A stretch of DNA of 64,000 bases from Haloarcula pellucida (GTDB taxonomy: Archaea; Halobacteriota; Halobacteria; Halobacteriales; Haloarculaceae), in the NCBI RefSeq assembly GCF_014647235.1, contig NZ_BMOU01000001.1, forward strand, positions 476,262 through 540,261, in the 5' to 3' direction. Position numbers and translations under genes: made by a program. Below, one piece after another: positions 25,781 through 35,074 of this stretch (the first letter of the stretch is position 1; each line of letters starts with the position of its first letter). Below the pieces are notes generated by a model. That model made no database searches and was not told the DNA's origin. It worked only from the letters and a program-made list of their open reading frames with translations.

Positions 25781-26395
25781 TCAATTCCGCACGAACCGGA
25801 GGACGACGAGCCGTTCGTACGGATGCTTCTCGCTCGCGATCTGTTCGCCGACCAGCCCGTGCTGACGGGCGTATTCGCGGACTGCGTCGGGGTCGGTGAG
25901 GCTGCTGACGAGGAGGAGCGCCTCGCCGTCCGGCGCGAGTACCCGGCCGACCGATTCGAGGAACGGGTCGACGAGTCGCCGGCCGTCTTCGCCGCCCGAG
26001 AGGGCGTGTTCCATCCAGTCGTCCCACTCCTTTTCGGCCGGGGTCGGGAGGTACGGCGGGTTGAACGCCACGAGGTCGAACACCTCGTCGCGGAACGGGT
26101 CGACGAGGTTGCCTCGAACCGCCGTGACCCCTCGTTTGCGGGCCTGTTGACAGGCGAGCGGATTCACGTCCACACCGACGGCGTCGGCACCGGCCTCGGC
26201 CATCGTCGCCGCGACGAACCCGGATCCGGTTCCGACGTCGAGCGTGCGGTCGCCGTCGTCGACGCGCTCGCTCACCGCTCGGGCGAGCAGCGCCGAGTCT
26301 TCGGCCGGTTGGTACACCGACTCGACGCCGCGCTGGTCGGCCAGTGCTGGCCGTCCGGACCCCTCGGTCTCGCCGCTCCCCCCGTCACCGCGCAT
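25781..26395 (-). CDS. HemK2/Mtq2-type protein glutamine methyltransferase
   Basis: 204 residues. The class I methyltransferase core is clear: VYQPAEDSALLARAV at the start, motif I TLDVGTGSGFVAATMA, acidic loop GVDVNPLA, and the catalytic NPPYLPTP that positions a glutamine or asparagine side chain. Archaeal members of this family methylate the GGQ motif of release factor aRF1. It is the last gene of the translation cluster L21e-RpoF-DUF655-KsgA-HemK, separated from rsmA by three bases, supporting a translation role. The first 20 residues are Gly/Glu-rich and may be a wrong start; VYQPAED is the conserved beginning. Confidence 0.9.
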   Translation of the reverse strand: MRGDGGSGETEGSGRPALADQRGVESVYQPAEDSALLARAVSERVDDGDRTLDVGTGSGFVAATMAEAGADAVGVDVNPLACQQARKRGVTAVRGNLVDPFRDEVFDLVAFNPPYLPTPAEKEWDDWMEHALSGGEDGRRLVDPFLESVGRVLAPDGEALLLVSSLTDPDAVREYARQHGLVGEQIASEKHPYERLVVLRFVRN

Positions 26396-26398
26396 CGG

Positions 26399-27256
26399 TC
26401 ACGCCTCCGGGTCGCCGACGTCGTACGCCAACGTCGCGAGATCCGCGAAGTCCGCCGGCGCGAGGTTCCCGGCGCGGGCGCTCAGCAGGTCCTCGTCGGC
26501 GGCGTCGACCACCGCGTCCGGGTCGCCCAGTCCAGAGATGTGGGCGGTGTTCCGGACGGCGTTACGCATCGTCTTCCGGCGCTGGGTGAACACGGCCTTC
26601 AGGAAGTCCATGAAGAAGTCGTCGTCGGGGACGGTGTAGTCCGGTTCCCGGGGCGTCGTTCGCACGAGCGCACTCGTGACCCGTGGCTGTGGGTCGAACG
26701 CCTGCTTGGGCACCGTCTCGACGACTTCCACGTCGGCGTAGTGGCCCGCCGTCACCGACAGCCGGCCGTAGTCGTCCGTCCCGGGGTCCGCGGCCATCCG
26801 CTCGGCGAACTCCTGTTGGAACATCAGCACCATCGGACGACCGTGGGGCAGCAACCGGAACGCTATCTCGGACGATGCGCCGTAGGGCAGGTTCGAGATG
26901 CTCGCCGTGAACTCGGGGAGGGCAACGTCGAGTGCGTCACCCTCGACGACGGTCAAGCGCCCGTCCGCGACCTCGTCGGCGAACTCCTCGCGCAGGTGGG
27001 CCGCGAAGTCGCGGTCCCGTTCGACGACGGTCACTCGGTCGGCGACCGCAAGCAAGCGGTCGGTCAGCGCGCCGGGGCCGCCACCGATTTCGAGGACGTG
27101 TGCGAGGTCCATCTCCGTCTCGACGGCGTACTCGGGGATGCGGTCGAGGACACGGTCGTCGACGAGAAAGTGCTGGTCCTGCCGGGTGTCGGCGCGTTTG
27201 CCCGCCCGACGGACGAGCGCGTCGGGGTCGCGACTGCCGGTCGGCGTCTCGGTCAT
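26399..27256 (-). CDS. rsmA: 16S rRNA dimethyladenosine transferase
   Basis: 285 residues of the KsgA/Dim1 family, which dimethylates two adjacent adenosines in the 3' hairpin of small-subunit rRNA. Motifs: QDQHFLVDDRVLDRIPEYA (family start), SAM-binding LEIGGGPGALTDRLL, acidic VVERDRDFA, catalytic NLPYGASSEI, and the C-terminal helical domain with VFTQRRKTMRNAV. Complete length. Lies between the DUF655 gene and the HemK2-type gene in a conserved archaeal order. Confidence 0.96.
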   Translation of the reverse strand: MTETPTGSRDPDALVRRAGKRADTRQDQHFLVDDRVLDRIPEYAVETEMDLAHVLEIGGGPGALTDRLLAVADRVTVVERDRDFAAHLREEFADEVADGRLTVVEGDALDVALPEFTASISNLPYGASSEIAFRLLPHGRPMVLMFQQEFAERMAADPGTDDYGRLSVTAGHYADVEVVETVPKQAFDPQPRVTSALVRTTPREPDYTVPDDDFFMDFLKAVFTQRRKTMRNAVRNTAHISGLGDPDAVVDAADEDLLSARAGNLAPADFADLATLAYDVGDPEA

Positions 27257-27299
27257 TGTGACTCCGTAGACGGTCGGCGGTTGAAAAGGCCGACTACTC

Positions 27300-27522
27300 G
27301 GCCCGCGCCGCCTCGGGCGTCGCTACGCTTACGGGTCCGCCGCTCCGCTTCGAGGACGGCTCCTGCACTCCGTTTACTCGCCGCCCTCGCCTTGCTCCAC
27401 GGTTCACTCCGTTCACCGCTCCGCTACGAGGGTTCGTTTCACTCACCCTCGCCTTGCTCTGCGGGTCGCTGTCGCCCCCCGCTCCGCTACGAGGGTTCGT
27501 TTCACTCACCCTCGCCTTGCTC
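27300..27522. repeat. Direct repeats derived from the 3' end of the DUF655 gene
   Basis: Two identical 44-base copies (27416-27459 and 27479-27522, starting ccgctccgctacgagggttc) occur 63 bases apart. The downstream copy includes the stop codon and last residues (SEQGEGE) of the DUF655 gene, so the other is a duplicate lying outside it. A third, degenerate copy lies at about 27339-27397 (ccgctccgcttcgag ... ccctcgccttgctc). This is a small tandem duplication of the gene's end, not an insertion sequence. No gene is called in 27300-27500. Confidence 0.75.
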
Positions 27523-28077
27523 GCTCCGGCGGACGAACAACCGATACTTCAGGTCGTCTTCGCGCAGTTCTTCGAGGATGCGCTCGATGAGTACCTCTTT
27601 GGGGTTGTGGAGGCCGCTGACCCGGTCTTCGAGGTCCTCGAAGCTCTCGAAGGGCTTTCGCTTTCGCTCGTCGAGAATCGTGTTTCGGAGTTTCTTCCCG
27701 ATGCCCGGCAGGAGGTTCAACTGGTGGAGTCGCAGGGTAATCGGCTGGGCGTCGTTGTAGAAGTCGACGAATCGTTGCTGGTTGGCCTCGACGATCTCCT
27801 CGACGGCGTACTCCAGTTCCGAGCGGGCGCCGCTGGGGAGGTCGTCGAACTCTCGCTCCCGGACGCGACCGAACTCGGTCAGGTCGATGCGGTCCCCGAA
27901 CGCGATGTCGGCGTCGTCCGAGAGCGTCAGTTCGTAGATGTAGAACTCCTCGATACCGAGGGCATATGCGAGCGGCTCTTTCTGGTGCTGGGGCCTGTCG
28001 TCGTCGCTTCGGCCGTGTGGGAGGACGTCGAGCACTGCCGCGACCATGTCGTCGCCACCGCTCTCCGTGCTGCTCAT
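27502..28077 (-). CDS. DUF655 family protein (predicted RNA-binding, HhH-containing)
   Basis: 191 residues. The N-terminal part (LPHGRSDDDRPQHQKEPLAYALGIEEFYIYELTL) has the family's short beta strands; after a helical middle, the C-terminal part has LNLLPGIGKKLRNTILDERKRKPFESFEDLEDRV, a helix-hairpin-helix that suggests nucleic-acid binding. DUF655 genes commonly lie between rpoF and ksgA in archaea, as here, which points to an rRNA-maturation or translation role, not proven. The last residues (RRSEQGEGE) are carried by one copy of a direct repeat that continues downstream of the gene. Confidence 0.9.
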   Translation of the reverse strand: MSSTESGGDDMVAAVLDVLPHGRSDDDRPQHQKEPLAYALGIEEFYIYELTLSDDADIAFGDRIDLTEFGRVREREFDDLPSGARSELEYAVEEIVEANQQRFVDFYNDAQPITLRLHQLNLLPGIGKKLRNTILDERKRKPFESFEDLEDRVSGLHNPKEVLIERILEELREDDLKYRLFVRRSEQGEGE

Positions 28078-28153
28078 GTACTGCGGTACGATGAGAACGC
28101 ACTTAATGGCGATGGATAGACGTACTACGCCCGGCGGGTCGAAACCCGGCCGT

Positions 28154-28510
28154 TCAGGCGTACTGCTTGACGATGTCGAGAATGTCGTCGAGTTCCTCGC
28201 CGGTGAGCGTGTAGCGCTCCTGTGCGAAGACGGCGCGGAGTTCGTCCCGGTCGAGGGGACGGAGGTTCGCTATCTTGTAGGCCGTCGCCTCGTCGACTTT
28301 CTCCAATTCCTGCAGTTGTTCGACGAACTCCAGAGACTCCTCGGGGTCGAGCAGGGCAAAGCGGTTGACGTGTTCGATGGCGCGCTTGAGTTCGTAGCGC
28401 ATCTCACGCTCTTCGTCTGCCGCTCGTTCCATCTCGAGGTCCTCGAGGATCTCCTTGGTCTCGGCGACGGTCAGATACTCCTCGTCGACCTTCTCTTTGA
28501 AGATGGTCAT
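28154..28510 (-). CDS. rpoF: DNA-directed RNA polymerase subunit F (Rpb4 homologue)
   Basis: 118 residues. It forms the stalk of archaeal RNA polymerase with subunit E. The fold is recognised from EYLTVAETKEILEDLEMERA at the start and the C-terminal HRDC-like helical domain (VEQLQELEKVDEATAYKIANLRPLDRDELRAVFA). Gene order L21e-rpoF-DUF655-ksgA is conserved. The L21e stop is eight bases upstream of its start, indicating co-transcription. Confidence 0.94.
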   Translation of the reverse strand: MTIFKEKVDEEYLTVAETKEILEDLEMERAADEEREMRYELKRAIEHVNRFALLDPEESLEFVEQLQELEKVDEATAYKIANLRPLDRDELRAVFAQERYTLTGEELDDILDIVKQYA

Positions 28511-28518
28511 CGCTCAGT

Positions 28519-28812
28519 TCAGTTCTCTTGGCGACGCAGGTGCGCGGGCTTGACGACGACCGTCTTCTGTTTGCCGCCGTCGACGATTTCGACCCGGTAG
28601 GCACGTCCCTGCTGGCCGGCGACGGTGCCGGTCTGGCCGTCGAATCGCGGGTGGAAGCGACCCTCGGGCACCGAGGGGTCGATCTTGAGGTGGACCTTCT
28701 CACCGTTTTCGAACTGCTCGACGGCGCGCTGTGGCGGCGAGGTACCACCGTCTCGGGGCTTGTTCTTGAGTTTGTTACGAGTACCTTCGAGAGGGCCGTT
28801 TGAACTAGGCAT
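28519..28812 (-). CDS. rpl21e: 50S ribosomal protein L21e
   Basis: 97 residues, the usual size for the archaeal protein. The start ([23 protein letters not shown]) and the KOW-like core ([38 protein letters not shown]) are diagnostic. It heads the cluster L21e-rpoF-DUF655-ksgA-HemK2. A TATA-like GTTTTATTAGGG on the minus strand (about 28840-28850) lies about 30 bases before the ATG, giving a leaderless transcript. Confidence 0.96.
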   Translation of the reverse strand: MPSSNGPLEGTRNKLKNKPRDGGTSPPQRAVEQFENGEKVHLKIDPSVPEGRFHPRFDGQTGTVAGQQGRAYRVEIVDGGKQKTVVVKPAHLRRQEN

Positions 28813-28932
28813 TCTTGCTCACCGCTTGTCCGGTCGCCCTAATAAAACGTGCGTTCCACGACTGCGGGCGGCACGGGTTCTCGCGGTGCCGCGGCTACCG
28901 AACTCGGGGAACGCGAAAACGGGAGCCAGTGG

Positions 28933-29199
28933 TTACAGGCGACCGACGCTGTCGACTTCGACGGACTCGACGCCGTCGACGTCGGCGAACGCTTCCTCGA
29001 CGGCCTCGGTCCCACCGGCGTCGTCGGGGACGATGACGGTTGGGAGGAGTGCGACGAGGCCGAACGCGACGTCGTCACGCTCGAAGCCTTTGATCTTCGC
29101 TCCTTCGGGAAGCGACCCTTCGAGACGCTCCTGCAGGTCGTCGAGGTCGACTTCCGGGCTCTGCGGCATGATCTTGATTTTGGCGGCTACCTTTCCCAT
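28933..29199 (-). CDS. ef1b: Translation elongation factor aEF-1 beta
   Basis: 88 residues, the archaeal one-domain form that recycles aEF-1A by nucleotide exchange. Recognised by [22 protein letters not shown], the [26 protein letters not shown] core, and the end [21 protein letters not shown]. Start set at MGKVAAK; upstream codons are not family-like. The zinc-finger microprotein gene ends two bases upstream of its start on the same strand, so they are one transcript. Confidence 0.95.
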   Translation of the reverse strand: MGKVAAKIKIMPQSPEVDLDDLQERLEGSLPEGAKIKGFERDDVAFGLVALLPTVIVPDDAGGTEAVEEAFADVDGVESVEVDSVGRL

Positions 29200-29201
29200 G
29201 G

Positions 29202-29381
29202 TTATGGACCCGTGAATCCGCAGTCGGGGCACTTGTAGAGGTTACTCTGCTTGCGGCAGGTCGAACAGCGGTAAATCTGCTGGCCGCAGTCCGGGCACTT
29301 GAACGCGGCGGCGTTCGTGCCGGCGATGTTGATGCCACACGAGACGCACTTTTGCGTCCGCTTTTGCTGGCTCTCGCTCAT
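29202..29381 (-). CDS. Zinc-ribbon microprotein with four CxxC motifs (HVO_2753-like)
   Basis: 59 residues. Four Cys pairs are visible: CVSC at 12-15, CPDC at 29-32, CSTC at 39-42 and CPDC at 51-54, with CPxCG-type endings, implying two zinc sites. Length, pairing and neighbour (aEF-1beta) match HVO_2753 of Haloferax volcanii, a zinc-finger microprotein shown to matter for swarming and biofilm formation, so a regulatory or RNA-linked role is likely. Minus-strand TATA GTTAAAAGCC (29403-29412) lies about 25 bases before the ATG. Confidence 0.93.
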   Translation of the reverse strand: MSESQQKRTQKCVSCGINIAGTNAAAFKCPDCGQQIYRCSTCRKQSNLYKCPDCGFTGP

Positions 29382-29453
29382 ACCACCCCGTATCCGACCG
29401 CGGCTTTTAACGGTTGCCAAACGTCGCCGCCACCACGCGAGAGTGTGCCACGG

Positions 29454-30041
29454 TTAGCTCCCCGGGAGGATGTCGCCCAGTGCCGCACCGATCGCCATCG
29501 GTACGAACGCGACGCTACAGACGCAAAACGACGCCCAGACGACGGCGGGGTCGGTGGTCGACCACTCCACTACCCCCCAGCCAGTCAGGAGGGCAACGGC
29601 GACGACGAACGCCGTCAGAGTGACCCCGGCAAGCCGACGGGGGACGAGGCCGAGGATTCGGTTGGCCACCCGGACGTCCTGAAAGTCGGCGACGTAGAGG
29701 ATACCGATGACCATCACGACAGCCGAGGCCAGCGTCCCTAACAGATACAGCGGGTGTTGGGCGATGTGGTGACCGGCCTCTACCGTCCCGCTTTCGACGG
29801 CCATCGGGATACCGAACAGGAGCGACCCGAGGACGGACTCCGCGAGGTCCTTACGGTCGAACCCGTAGATGATGCGACCGAAGACGACCGGTTCGTCGTC
29901 CTGAGCCTCGGCCGCCGCCCGCATCGCCTCTCTGACCTGCCTGCGTTCTTCCGGCGAGTCGACGATGGTCGCTAACTCCTCTAGTTCGTCGAATAGCTCA
30001 TTGATGCCATCGTCGTCGGTCTCGAAGTCGTCGGCACTCAT
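29454..30041 (-). CDS. DUF2391 family membrane protein
   Basis: 195 residues. An acidic N-terminal cytoplasmic region of about 85 residues (ELEELATIVDSPEERRQVREAMRAAAEAQ) precedes about four transmembrane helices, beginning FDRKDLAESVLGSLLFGIPMAVESGTVEAG, then YLLGTLASAVVMVIGILYV, AGVTLTAFVVAVALLTGWGV and WASFCVCSVAFVPMAIGAALGDILPG. The length and layout match DUF2391, a haloarchaeal/bacterial family of unknown role. It starts inside the stop codon of the upstream dehydrogenase gene (ATGA overlap), so the two are co-translated. Confidence 0.85.
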   Translation of the reverse strand: MSADDFETDDDGINELFDELEELATIVDSPEERRQVREAMRAAAEAQDDEPVVFGRIIYGFDRKDLAESVLGSLLFGIPMAVESGTVEAGHHIAQHPLYLLGTLASAVVMVIGILYVADFQDVRVANRILGLVPRRLAGVTLTAFVVAVALLTGWGVVEWSTTDPAVVWASFCVCSVAFVPMAIGAALGDILPGS

Positions 30042-30910
30042 CGCTCGTCGACCCCGTCTGCGCGCGCTGTGACGGCCGGGTTCAGTTCGCTGGGGCGAGT
30101 CGGCTCTCCGTTCGTCCACACGTAGAACCCCTCGCCGGTCGGCTTCCCGAGTCGGCCCGCTTCGACCGCCTCGCGGAGCATCGCCGGTGGGTCGAATCGC
30201 GCGTCGAGTCGCGCGGTCAGGTCGTCCAGTCCAGCGAGGACGGCGTCGAGTCCCATGGCGTCGGCGCGCGCGAGAGGCCCCCAGTCAGCGTCGGCGCGCG
30301 TTGCCGCCCGGTCGATGTCGGGGATGGTGGCGACGCCGTCTGCGACCATCCTGACCGCTTCGACGATACTCGCGAGTTCGAGGCGGGCGGTGGCGAACCC
30401 CGGCACGTCCCGGACGACGATTGGCACGCCGTCAAGACCGCGTACGAACGTCGTCGCGCGGTCCCGCGTCGCCGCCGTCGTCTGATCCGCGAGGACGACC
30501 TCGACGACGTCGCTCGCCGTCGGCGCCGGGAAGTGCAGTCCTACTGCCCGGTTGGGTGCTTGTAACCCGGCCGCGACAGCGGTCACCGACACCGTCGTCC
30601 CGCCCGTCGCGACGAGGGTGTCCTCGGCCAGCATCGTCTCGACCTCTGCGAGCAAGTCCCGCCGAGACGCCAGGTCGCGGTCGGTGGCGTCGACGACGAC
30701 GTCGGCCCCGTCGACGGCACTCTGCAGTCCCGTCGTGCCGTCGAGCGAGTCCGTGACGGCCACGTCGTCGAGGGTTCGGTCAAGTGCGTCGACGCTGTCC
30801 ATCACAGTGGTTGGGTCCTCGTCGTACAGACGGACGGCGTGGCCTGCGCGCACGCATCGTCGGGTTGGGGCTCGCCCGTGTGGACCGGCCCCCAGTACGG
30901 CCACAATCAT
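30038..30910 (-). CDS. 3-hydroxyacyl-CoA dehydrogenase family protein
   Basis: 290 residues. The N-terminal Rossmann fold (IVAVLGAGPHGRAPTRR; GxGxxG present as GAGPHG) is followed by VRLYDEDPTTV and the C-terminal 3HCDH domain (IVVRDVPGFATARLELASIVEAVRMVADGV through LGKPTGEGFYVW). This is the enzyme for NAD-linked oxidation of 3-hydroxyacyl-CoA in beta-oxidation or a related step. The catalytic His normally present (usually in HFFNP) appears as LHFPAPT, so activity needs checking. It precedes DUF2391 in a two-gene operon; no acyl-CoA gene is adjacent. Confidence 0.85.
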   Translation of the reverse strand: MIVAVLGAGPHGRAPTRRCVRAGHAVRLYDEDPTTVMDSVDALDRTLDDVAVTDSLDGTTGLQSAVDGADVVVDATDRDLASRRDLLAEVETMLAEDTLVATGGTTVSVTAVAAGLQAPNRAVGLHFPAPTASDVVEVVLADQTTAATRDRATTFVRGLDGVPIVVRDVPGFATARLELASIVEAVRMVADGVATIPDIDRAATRADADWGPLARADAMGLDAVLAGLDDLTARLDARFDPPAMLREAVEAGRLGKPTGEGFYVWTNGEPTRPSELNPAVTARADGVDER

Positions 30911-31012
30911 GCACCAACTACCGCACTCCCTCGGGTTAAGCGTTTATTCGGCCGCTATGGAGCCCCGGTCGGCGGGTTTTCCCCCCTCTAGGCGGTACCA
31001 ACCACCCAAACA

Positions 31013-31020
31013 TTTATACG
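31013..31020 (+). promoter_or_regulatory. TATA box of the TFB gene
   Basis: The run tttatacg lies 29-36 bases before the ATG at 31049, preceded by cccaaaca (BRE-like). This is the strongest TATA in the divergent gap between the hydroxyacyl-CoA dehydrogenase gene and tfb. Confidence 0.65.
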
Positions 31021-31048
31021 TAATAGGCCTTTCTCCGTAAAAGAACAC

Positions 31049-32008
31049 ATGGAACGGCCGACGCGCCAGCGGGATACGGACCAAGAGGAGCGTGAGCAGG
31101 AGTCCGAGGACACTGGTCAACAAACTTGTCCCGAATGTGAGTCGGAGAATATCTCCAGTGACGGCGGGGGTGAACTCGTCTGTGAGGACTGTGGGCTGGT
31201 CATCGAAGACGAGAACATCGACCGCGGGCCCGAGTGGCGCGCGTTCAATCACTCCGAACGCCAGTCGAAGTCACGCGTCGGGGCGCCGACGACGCAGACG
31301 ATGCACGATAAGGGGCTGACCACACAGATCGACTGGAAGGACAAAGACGCCTACGGGCGGTCCCTGTCCTCGGAGAAACGCTCCCAGATGCACCGTCTCC
31401 GAAAGTGGCAGGAGCGAATCCGGACGAAAGACGCCGGTGAACGCAACCTCCAGTTCGCGCTTTCGGAAATCGACCGGATGGCCTCCGCGCTTGGCGTCCC
31501 GCGGTCGGTGCGGGAAGTCGCCTCCGTCATCTATCGACGGGCACTGAACGAGGACCTCATCCGTGGCCGCTCCATCGAGGGCGTCGCGACGGCCTGCCTG
31601 TACGCCGCCTGTCGACAGGAGGGCATCCCACGGAGTCTCGAAGAGGTCTCGGACGTCTCACGGGTCGAGCAGAAGGAGATCGGGCGCACGTACCGGTACG
31701 TCGCCCAGGAACTCGAACTCAAGATGGAACCGGTCGACCCCAAGCAGTACGTCCCCCGGTTCGCCTCGGAACTGGACCTCTCCGAGGAGGTCCAGTCGAA
31801 GGCCAACGAGATAATCGACACCACCGCCGAACAGGGCCTGCTCTCGGGGAAGTCCCCGACGGGCTATGCCGCCGCCGCCATCTACGCCGCGTCGCTACTC
31901 TGTAACGAGAAAAAGACACAGCGTGAGGTCGCCGACGTGGCACAGGTGACAGAGGTCACCATCCGGAACCGGTATCAAGAGCAGATCGAAGCGATGGGCA
32001 TCCACTGA
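31049..32008 (+). CDS. tfb: Transcription initiation factor IIB
   Basis: 319 residues. N-terminal zinc ribbon [23 protein letters not shown] (about 27-49), the B-finger/reader region ([48 protein letters not shown]) and two cyclin folds ([55 protein letters not shown]). It recruits RNA polymerase to TBP-bound promoters. Haloarchaea usually have several TFBs; this one is complete with all motifs. The acidic N-terminal tail of 26 residues is variable. Confidence 0.97.
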   Translation: MERPTRQRDTDQEEREQESEDTGQQTCPECESENISSDGGGELVCEDCGLVIEDENIDRGPEWRAFNHSERQSKSRVGAPTTQTMHDKGLTTQIDWKDKDAYGRSLSSEKRSQMHRLRKWQERIRTKDAGERNLQFALSEIDRMASALGVPRSVREVASVIYRRALNEDLIRGRSIEGVATACLYAACRQEGIPRSLEEVSDVSRVEQKEIGRTYRYVAQELELKMEPVDPKQYVPRFASELDLSEEVQSKANEIIDTTAEQGLLSGKSPTGYAAAAIYAASLLCNEKKTQREVADVAQVTEVTIRNRYQEQIEAMGIH

Positions 32009-32063
32009 CTGCCCGCATCGTCACACTCGTCTCGTCCGCCGTTTCTCCGAACGCTGCTCGCCG

Positions 32064-32771
32064 CTAGTCGGCGGTCACCGTCACGACGCTGTCCCCGACA
32101 GTGACTTCCCGTATCGTCGTCCACGCCTGCAGCGCGATGACGCCGAACCCGACTTTCGTCACCACGTCGAGGTAGACGATGACCAGCGACGCCGTCTCGA
32201 TGTCGAGCAGACCGATTCCCGAGGGACCGAGGAGCCAGACGACGGGGTACACCATCCAGAGGACGACGACGAAGTTCCGCAGCGTCCGGTAGAGGCTCAC
32301 TTCGAGATCGGAGAGCGCCGCGACTGCAGCGGACGCTACGGAGCCATACAGCAGGTACACGACGCCGGCGAAGCAGGCGGCGCCGAGGGCGAACAGGCCG
32401 TAGTTCAGCGGGTCGGGGACCACCGTGCCGGCGAACCCGAACACGATGGTCAGCGCCTGCAAGCCGACCAGTTTGGCGATATCGTCGCGAGCAGCCTGTG
32501 CGAGCAGTCCCAGATAGAGGACGTTGATGGGCGTCGTCACCAGCCAGTCCGCGTAGCGAACGACGTACACCGTGTGCCCGGCCGCCTGTATCCTGCCCAC
32601 ACCGAGCGTCAGCAGGACGTACGCGACGATGGCCACTCCCGGAATCGCCACCAGCAGCAGGTACCGCTTGCGCGTCGCTTCGGGGACGAGCGTGTAGCCG
32701 TAGGCCAGTACGGCCGTCCCGAGCAGTTCTCCGAGCAGTCCGAGCGTGAACCAGATAGTTATCGTGTCCAT
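32064..32771 (-). CDS. sop2: Sensory rhodopsin II-like phototaxis receptor
   Basis: 235 residues with seven helices. Key retinal-pocket residues: Arg72 and counterion Asp75 (RYADW), Thr79, Tyr86 where the proton donor of bacteriorhodopsin (Asp96) stands, Tyr175 (VLWMVYPVVWLLGP), Asp202, Thr205 and the Schiff-base Lys206 (YLDVVTKVGFG). The absent proton donor, the Tyr-Thr pair (Tyr174/Thr204 in the N. pharaonis protein) and the LLGPSGIGLL loop mark a phototaxis receptor, not a pump. It starts two bases after the stop of its transducer gene, the usual htrII-sopII order. Confidence 0.92.
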   Translation of the reverse strand: MDTITIWFTLGLLGELLGTAVLAYGYTLVPEATRKRYLLLVAIPGVAIVAYVLLTLGVGRIQAAGHTVYVVRYADWLVTTPINVLYLGLLAQAARDDIAKLVGLQALTIVFGFAGTVVPDPLNYGLFALGAACFAGVVYLLYGSVASAAVAALSDLEVSLYRTLRNFVVVLWMVYPVVWLLGPSGIGLLDIETASLVIVYLDVVTKVGFGVIALQAWTTIREVTVGDSVVTVTAD

Positions 32772-32773
32772 TG

Positions 32774-35074
32774 TCAGTCGTCCGTCGTGGCCGTCGCGCC
32801 GCCGACACCCGCGGTGTCGGTGGTGTCGACGTCGAAGCGGTCGAGCAGCGATTCGAGGTCGTCCGCTCGCTCGCGGAGTTCCCGGGCGGAGTCGGCCACC
32901 TCCGCGATGGCGGCCGACTGGTCCTCGGCCGCCCCGGCGACGGTGTCGGCCTCGGTCGCCGTCTGCTGTGAGATGGTCGAGAGGTCGTCGATGGTGCCCA
33001 TGACCTCCTGTGCCGTGCGGGCTTGCTCTTCGGTCGCCCGGTCTATCTCCTGAATGCCGGTGTCGACCTCCTCCGTGTACTCGACGATGGTCTCTAGCGC
33101 GTCGACCGTCTCCTCGACGGTGCCGACGCCCTCGGTGATGCGCTCGCTCGTCGACTCCATCGTCTCGACGGTGTCGCCGGCCTGCGACTGGATGCGCTCG
33201 ATGCGCTGTTCGATGTCGCCGGCGGCGGATTTGGTCTCCTCGGCGAGGCCCTTGATCTCGTCTGCGACGACGGCGAACCCGGCCCCGTCGCCGTCGGCGT
33301 GTGCGGCCTCGATGGAGGCGTTCAGGGCGAGCATGTTCGTCTGCTCGACGATGTTCGTGATGACGCCGACTATCTCGCCGATCTCGTCGAGTTCCTCGTC
33401 GAGTGCGGTAATCTCCTCGACGGTCTCCTCGGTCTCGGCTTCGATGGCGCTCATCTCTTCGATGGCCTCCTGTGCGGCTTCGCGACCGTCTTCGCCCACC
33501 TCGGCGGCGGACTGTGAGGTGTCTGCCACCTGCTGTGCGGAGGCGGCGACCTCTTCTGCCGTCGCCGAGAGGTTGTCCATCTCGCCGGAGGCCTCTTGCA
33601 GTCGTTCGCTCTGTTCGGTGGTGCCCTCGAATATCTCCTGAATCGACTTCGAGACCTGCTGACTCGCCTGATCGACGCGCTCTGCGTTCGAGCCGACGCG
33701 GTCGCTGGACTGGAGGACGTTCGCCGCGAACGCCTTCATGTCCGCGATGGTGCCTTCGAGCGCGTCGAGCGTGGCGTTTATCTCCGTCCCGACGTCGGCC
33801 ATCGCGTCGCTCATGCTATCCTCGTCGACGCGGGCGGTCAGGTCACCGTTCGCGGCGGCCTCCAGCGCGTCGCTGTACTCGTCGGCTTTCAGTTCGAGAT
33901 GGCCGCTGAGCGCCTGCATCTCGTTGCGCTCTTGTTCGACCTCCTCTTTTGCCGTCTGGGCCTCCTCGCGGGCGGCCTCGGCCTCCGAGATCTGTTCTCG
34001 GAGGCTCGACCGCATGTCGTCGAACGCGTTATAGAGCGTCCCGAACTCGTCGGTCCGAGACGTCCTGAGTTCGACGTCGAGGTCCCCGTCGGCCATCGAC
34101 TCTGCCTTCGCGGAGAGACGCCGGAGCGAGGCGATAGTGTTCCCACCGATTGTCACCCCGACCAGTCCGAGGTTGATGACGGCGAGCAGGATGAGACCGA
34201 CGAGGTCCGAGTTGATCTGGTCACTCAGCGCGTAGGCCTGTTCGGCGTTCGAGTGGACCATCACGACCCAGTCGTGTGACTGCAGTCGGGTGAGGCCCAT
34301 CAGCATCGCCCCCGTCTCGACGAAGGTGCTGTTGCCCGGGGCCAGCGAGGTGACCGGCTCACGCTCCAACTGCGAGACGGGTGCAGTCGTCCCAATCTTC
34401 GACGTGTTCGGGTGGGCGACGAACTCGCCGTCGGTGTTGACGACGGTGGTGTACGACCCCGACCGCTGATTCGAGATGTCGTCCGCCTTCGATTCGAGGT
34501 CCGTCATGTAGACGATAGCGCGGTTCTCCGCGCCCGGAACCGGCGAGACGACGGCGATGATCGGGTGGTCGACGACGGCGACGTTGAACGGTTCGGTGAC
34601 GTGCGTGTCGTCCGGGTCGCTGAACGAGGGTGGGTCCGTCGCGAAGGGGGCACCTTGTTCGGCGGCGTTCACGCCGACGAACTGCTCGTTCGAGCTAGCG
34701 ACGATTTCACCGGTACCGGTGTTCACGTAGTGGACCGCGACCACGTCCGGCGGCACCTCGTCGTTCGCTACGAGGTCCGTCAGTCTGTCCTGTATCTCTG
34801 TCTGCGATCCGTCGGTGAAGACTGGTAGCCGTGAGGTCGTCCGCACGTCCCGCCGCGTCGTCGTAAGCCACGCGTCCAGCTGGCTGGCCTGCGTGTCGGA
34901 CAACGCGGTCATGTCACTGGCGACGTCGTCTTCCAGCGTTGCGGAAGCTTGCAGGCTCACGACGGCGCCGAACGCGACGATGACGACGATAGCGAACGCG
35001 AGCGCGACTCCCAGCCGCGCGGCGTAGCTATCCCCGACGACGCTCGGGAGTGGCGAATCCCTGTCTGTTGGCAT
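32774..35074 (-). CDS. htr2: Sensory rhodopsin II transducer HtrII with extracellular sensor domain
   Basis: 766 residues. TM1 about residues 18-42; a large extracellular Cache-like domain (46-288; [31 protein letters not shown]); TM2 290-310 with the segment [20 protein letters not shown], in which the Asn and Gly pair used in rhodopsin contacts of HtrII are conserved; two HAMP-like regions to about 445; and a methyl-accepting signalling hairpin ending in [39 protein letters not shown]. Size and layout match the serine-responding H. salinarum HtrII, so it may read both light and an amino acid. An earlier ATG at 35119 is possible. Confidence 0.93.
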   Translation of the reverse strand: MPTDRDSPLPSVVGDSYAARLGVALAFAIVVIVAFGAVVSLQASATLEDDVASDMTALSDTQASQLDAWLTTTRRDVRTTSRLPVFTDGSQTEIQDRLTDLVANDEVPPDVVAVHYVNTGTGEIVASSNEQFVGVNAAEQGAPFATDPPSFSDPDDTHVTEPFNVAVVDHPIIAVVSPVPGAENRAIVYMTDLESKADDISNQRSGSYTTVVNTDGEFVAHPNTSKIGTTAPVSQLEREPVTSLAPGNSTFVETGAMLMGLTRLQSHDWVVMVHSNAEQAYALSDQINSDLVGLILLAVINLGLVGVTIGGNTIASLRRLSAKAESMADGDLDVELRTSRTDEFGTLYNAFDDMRSSLREQISEAEAAREEAQTAKEEVEQERNEMQALSGHLELKADEYSDALEAAANGDLTARVDEDSMSDAMADVGTEINATLDALEGTIADMKAFAANVLQSSDRVGSNAERVDQASQQVSKSIQEIFEGTTEQSERLQEASGEMDNLSATAEEVAASAQQVADTSQSAAEVGEDGREAAQEAIEEMSAIEAETEETVEEITALDEELDEIGEIVGVITNIVEQTNMLALNASIEAAHADGDGAGFAVVADEIKGLAEETKSAAGDIEQRIERIQSQAGDTVETMESTSERITEGVGTVEETVDALETIVEYTEEVDTGIQEIDRATEEQARTAQEVMGTIDDLSTISQQTATEADTVAGAAEDQSAAIAEVADSARELRERADDLESLLDRFDVDTTDTAGVGGATATTDD

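Noticed and set aside
25823-27760. 645-codon plus-strand frame opposite the HemK2, KsgA and DUF655 genes
   Set aside because: High-GC DNA often leaves antisense frames open; it runs across three real genes and carries no motifs.
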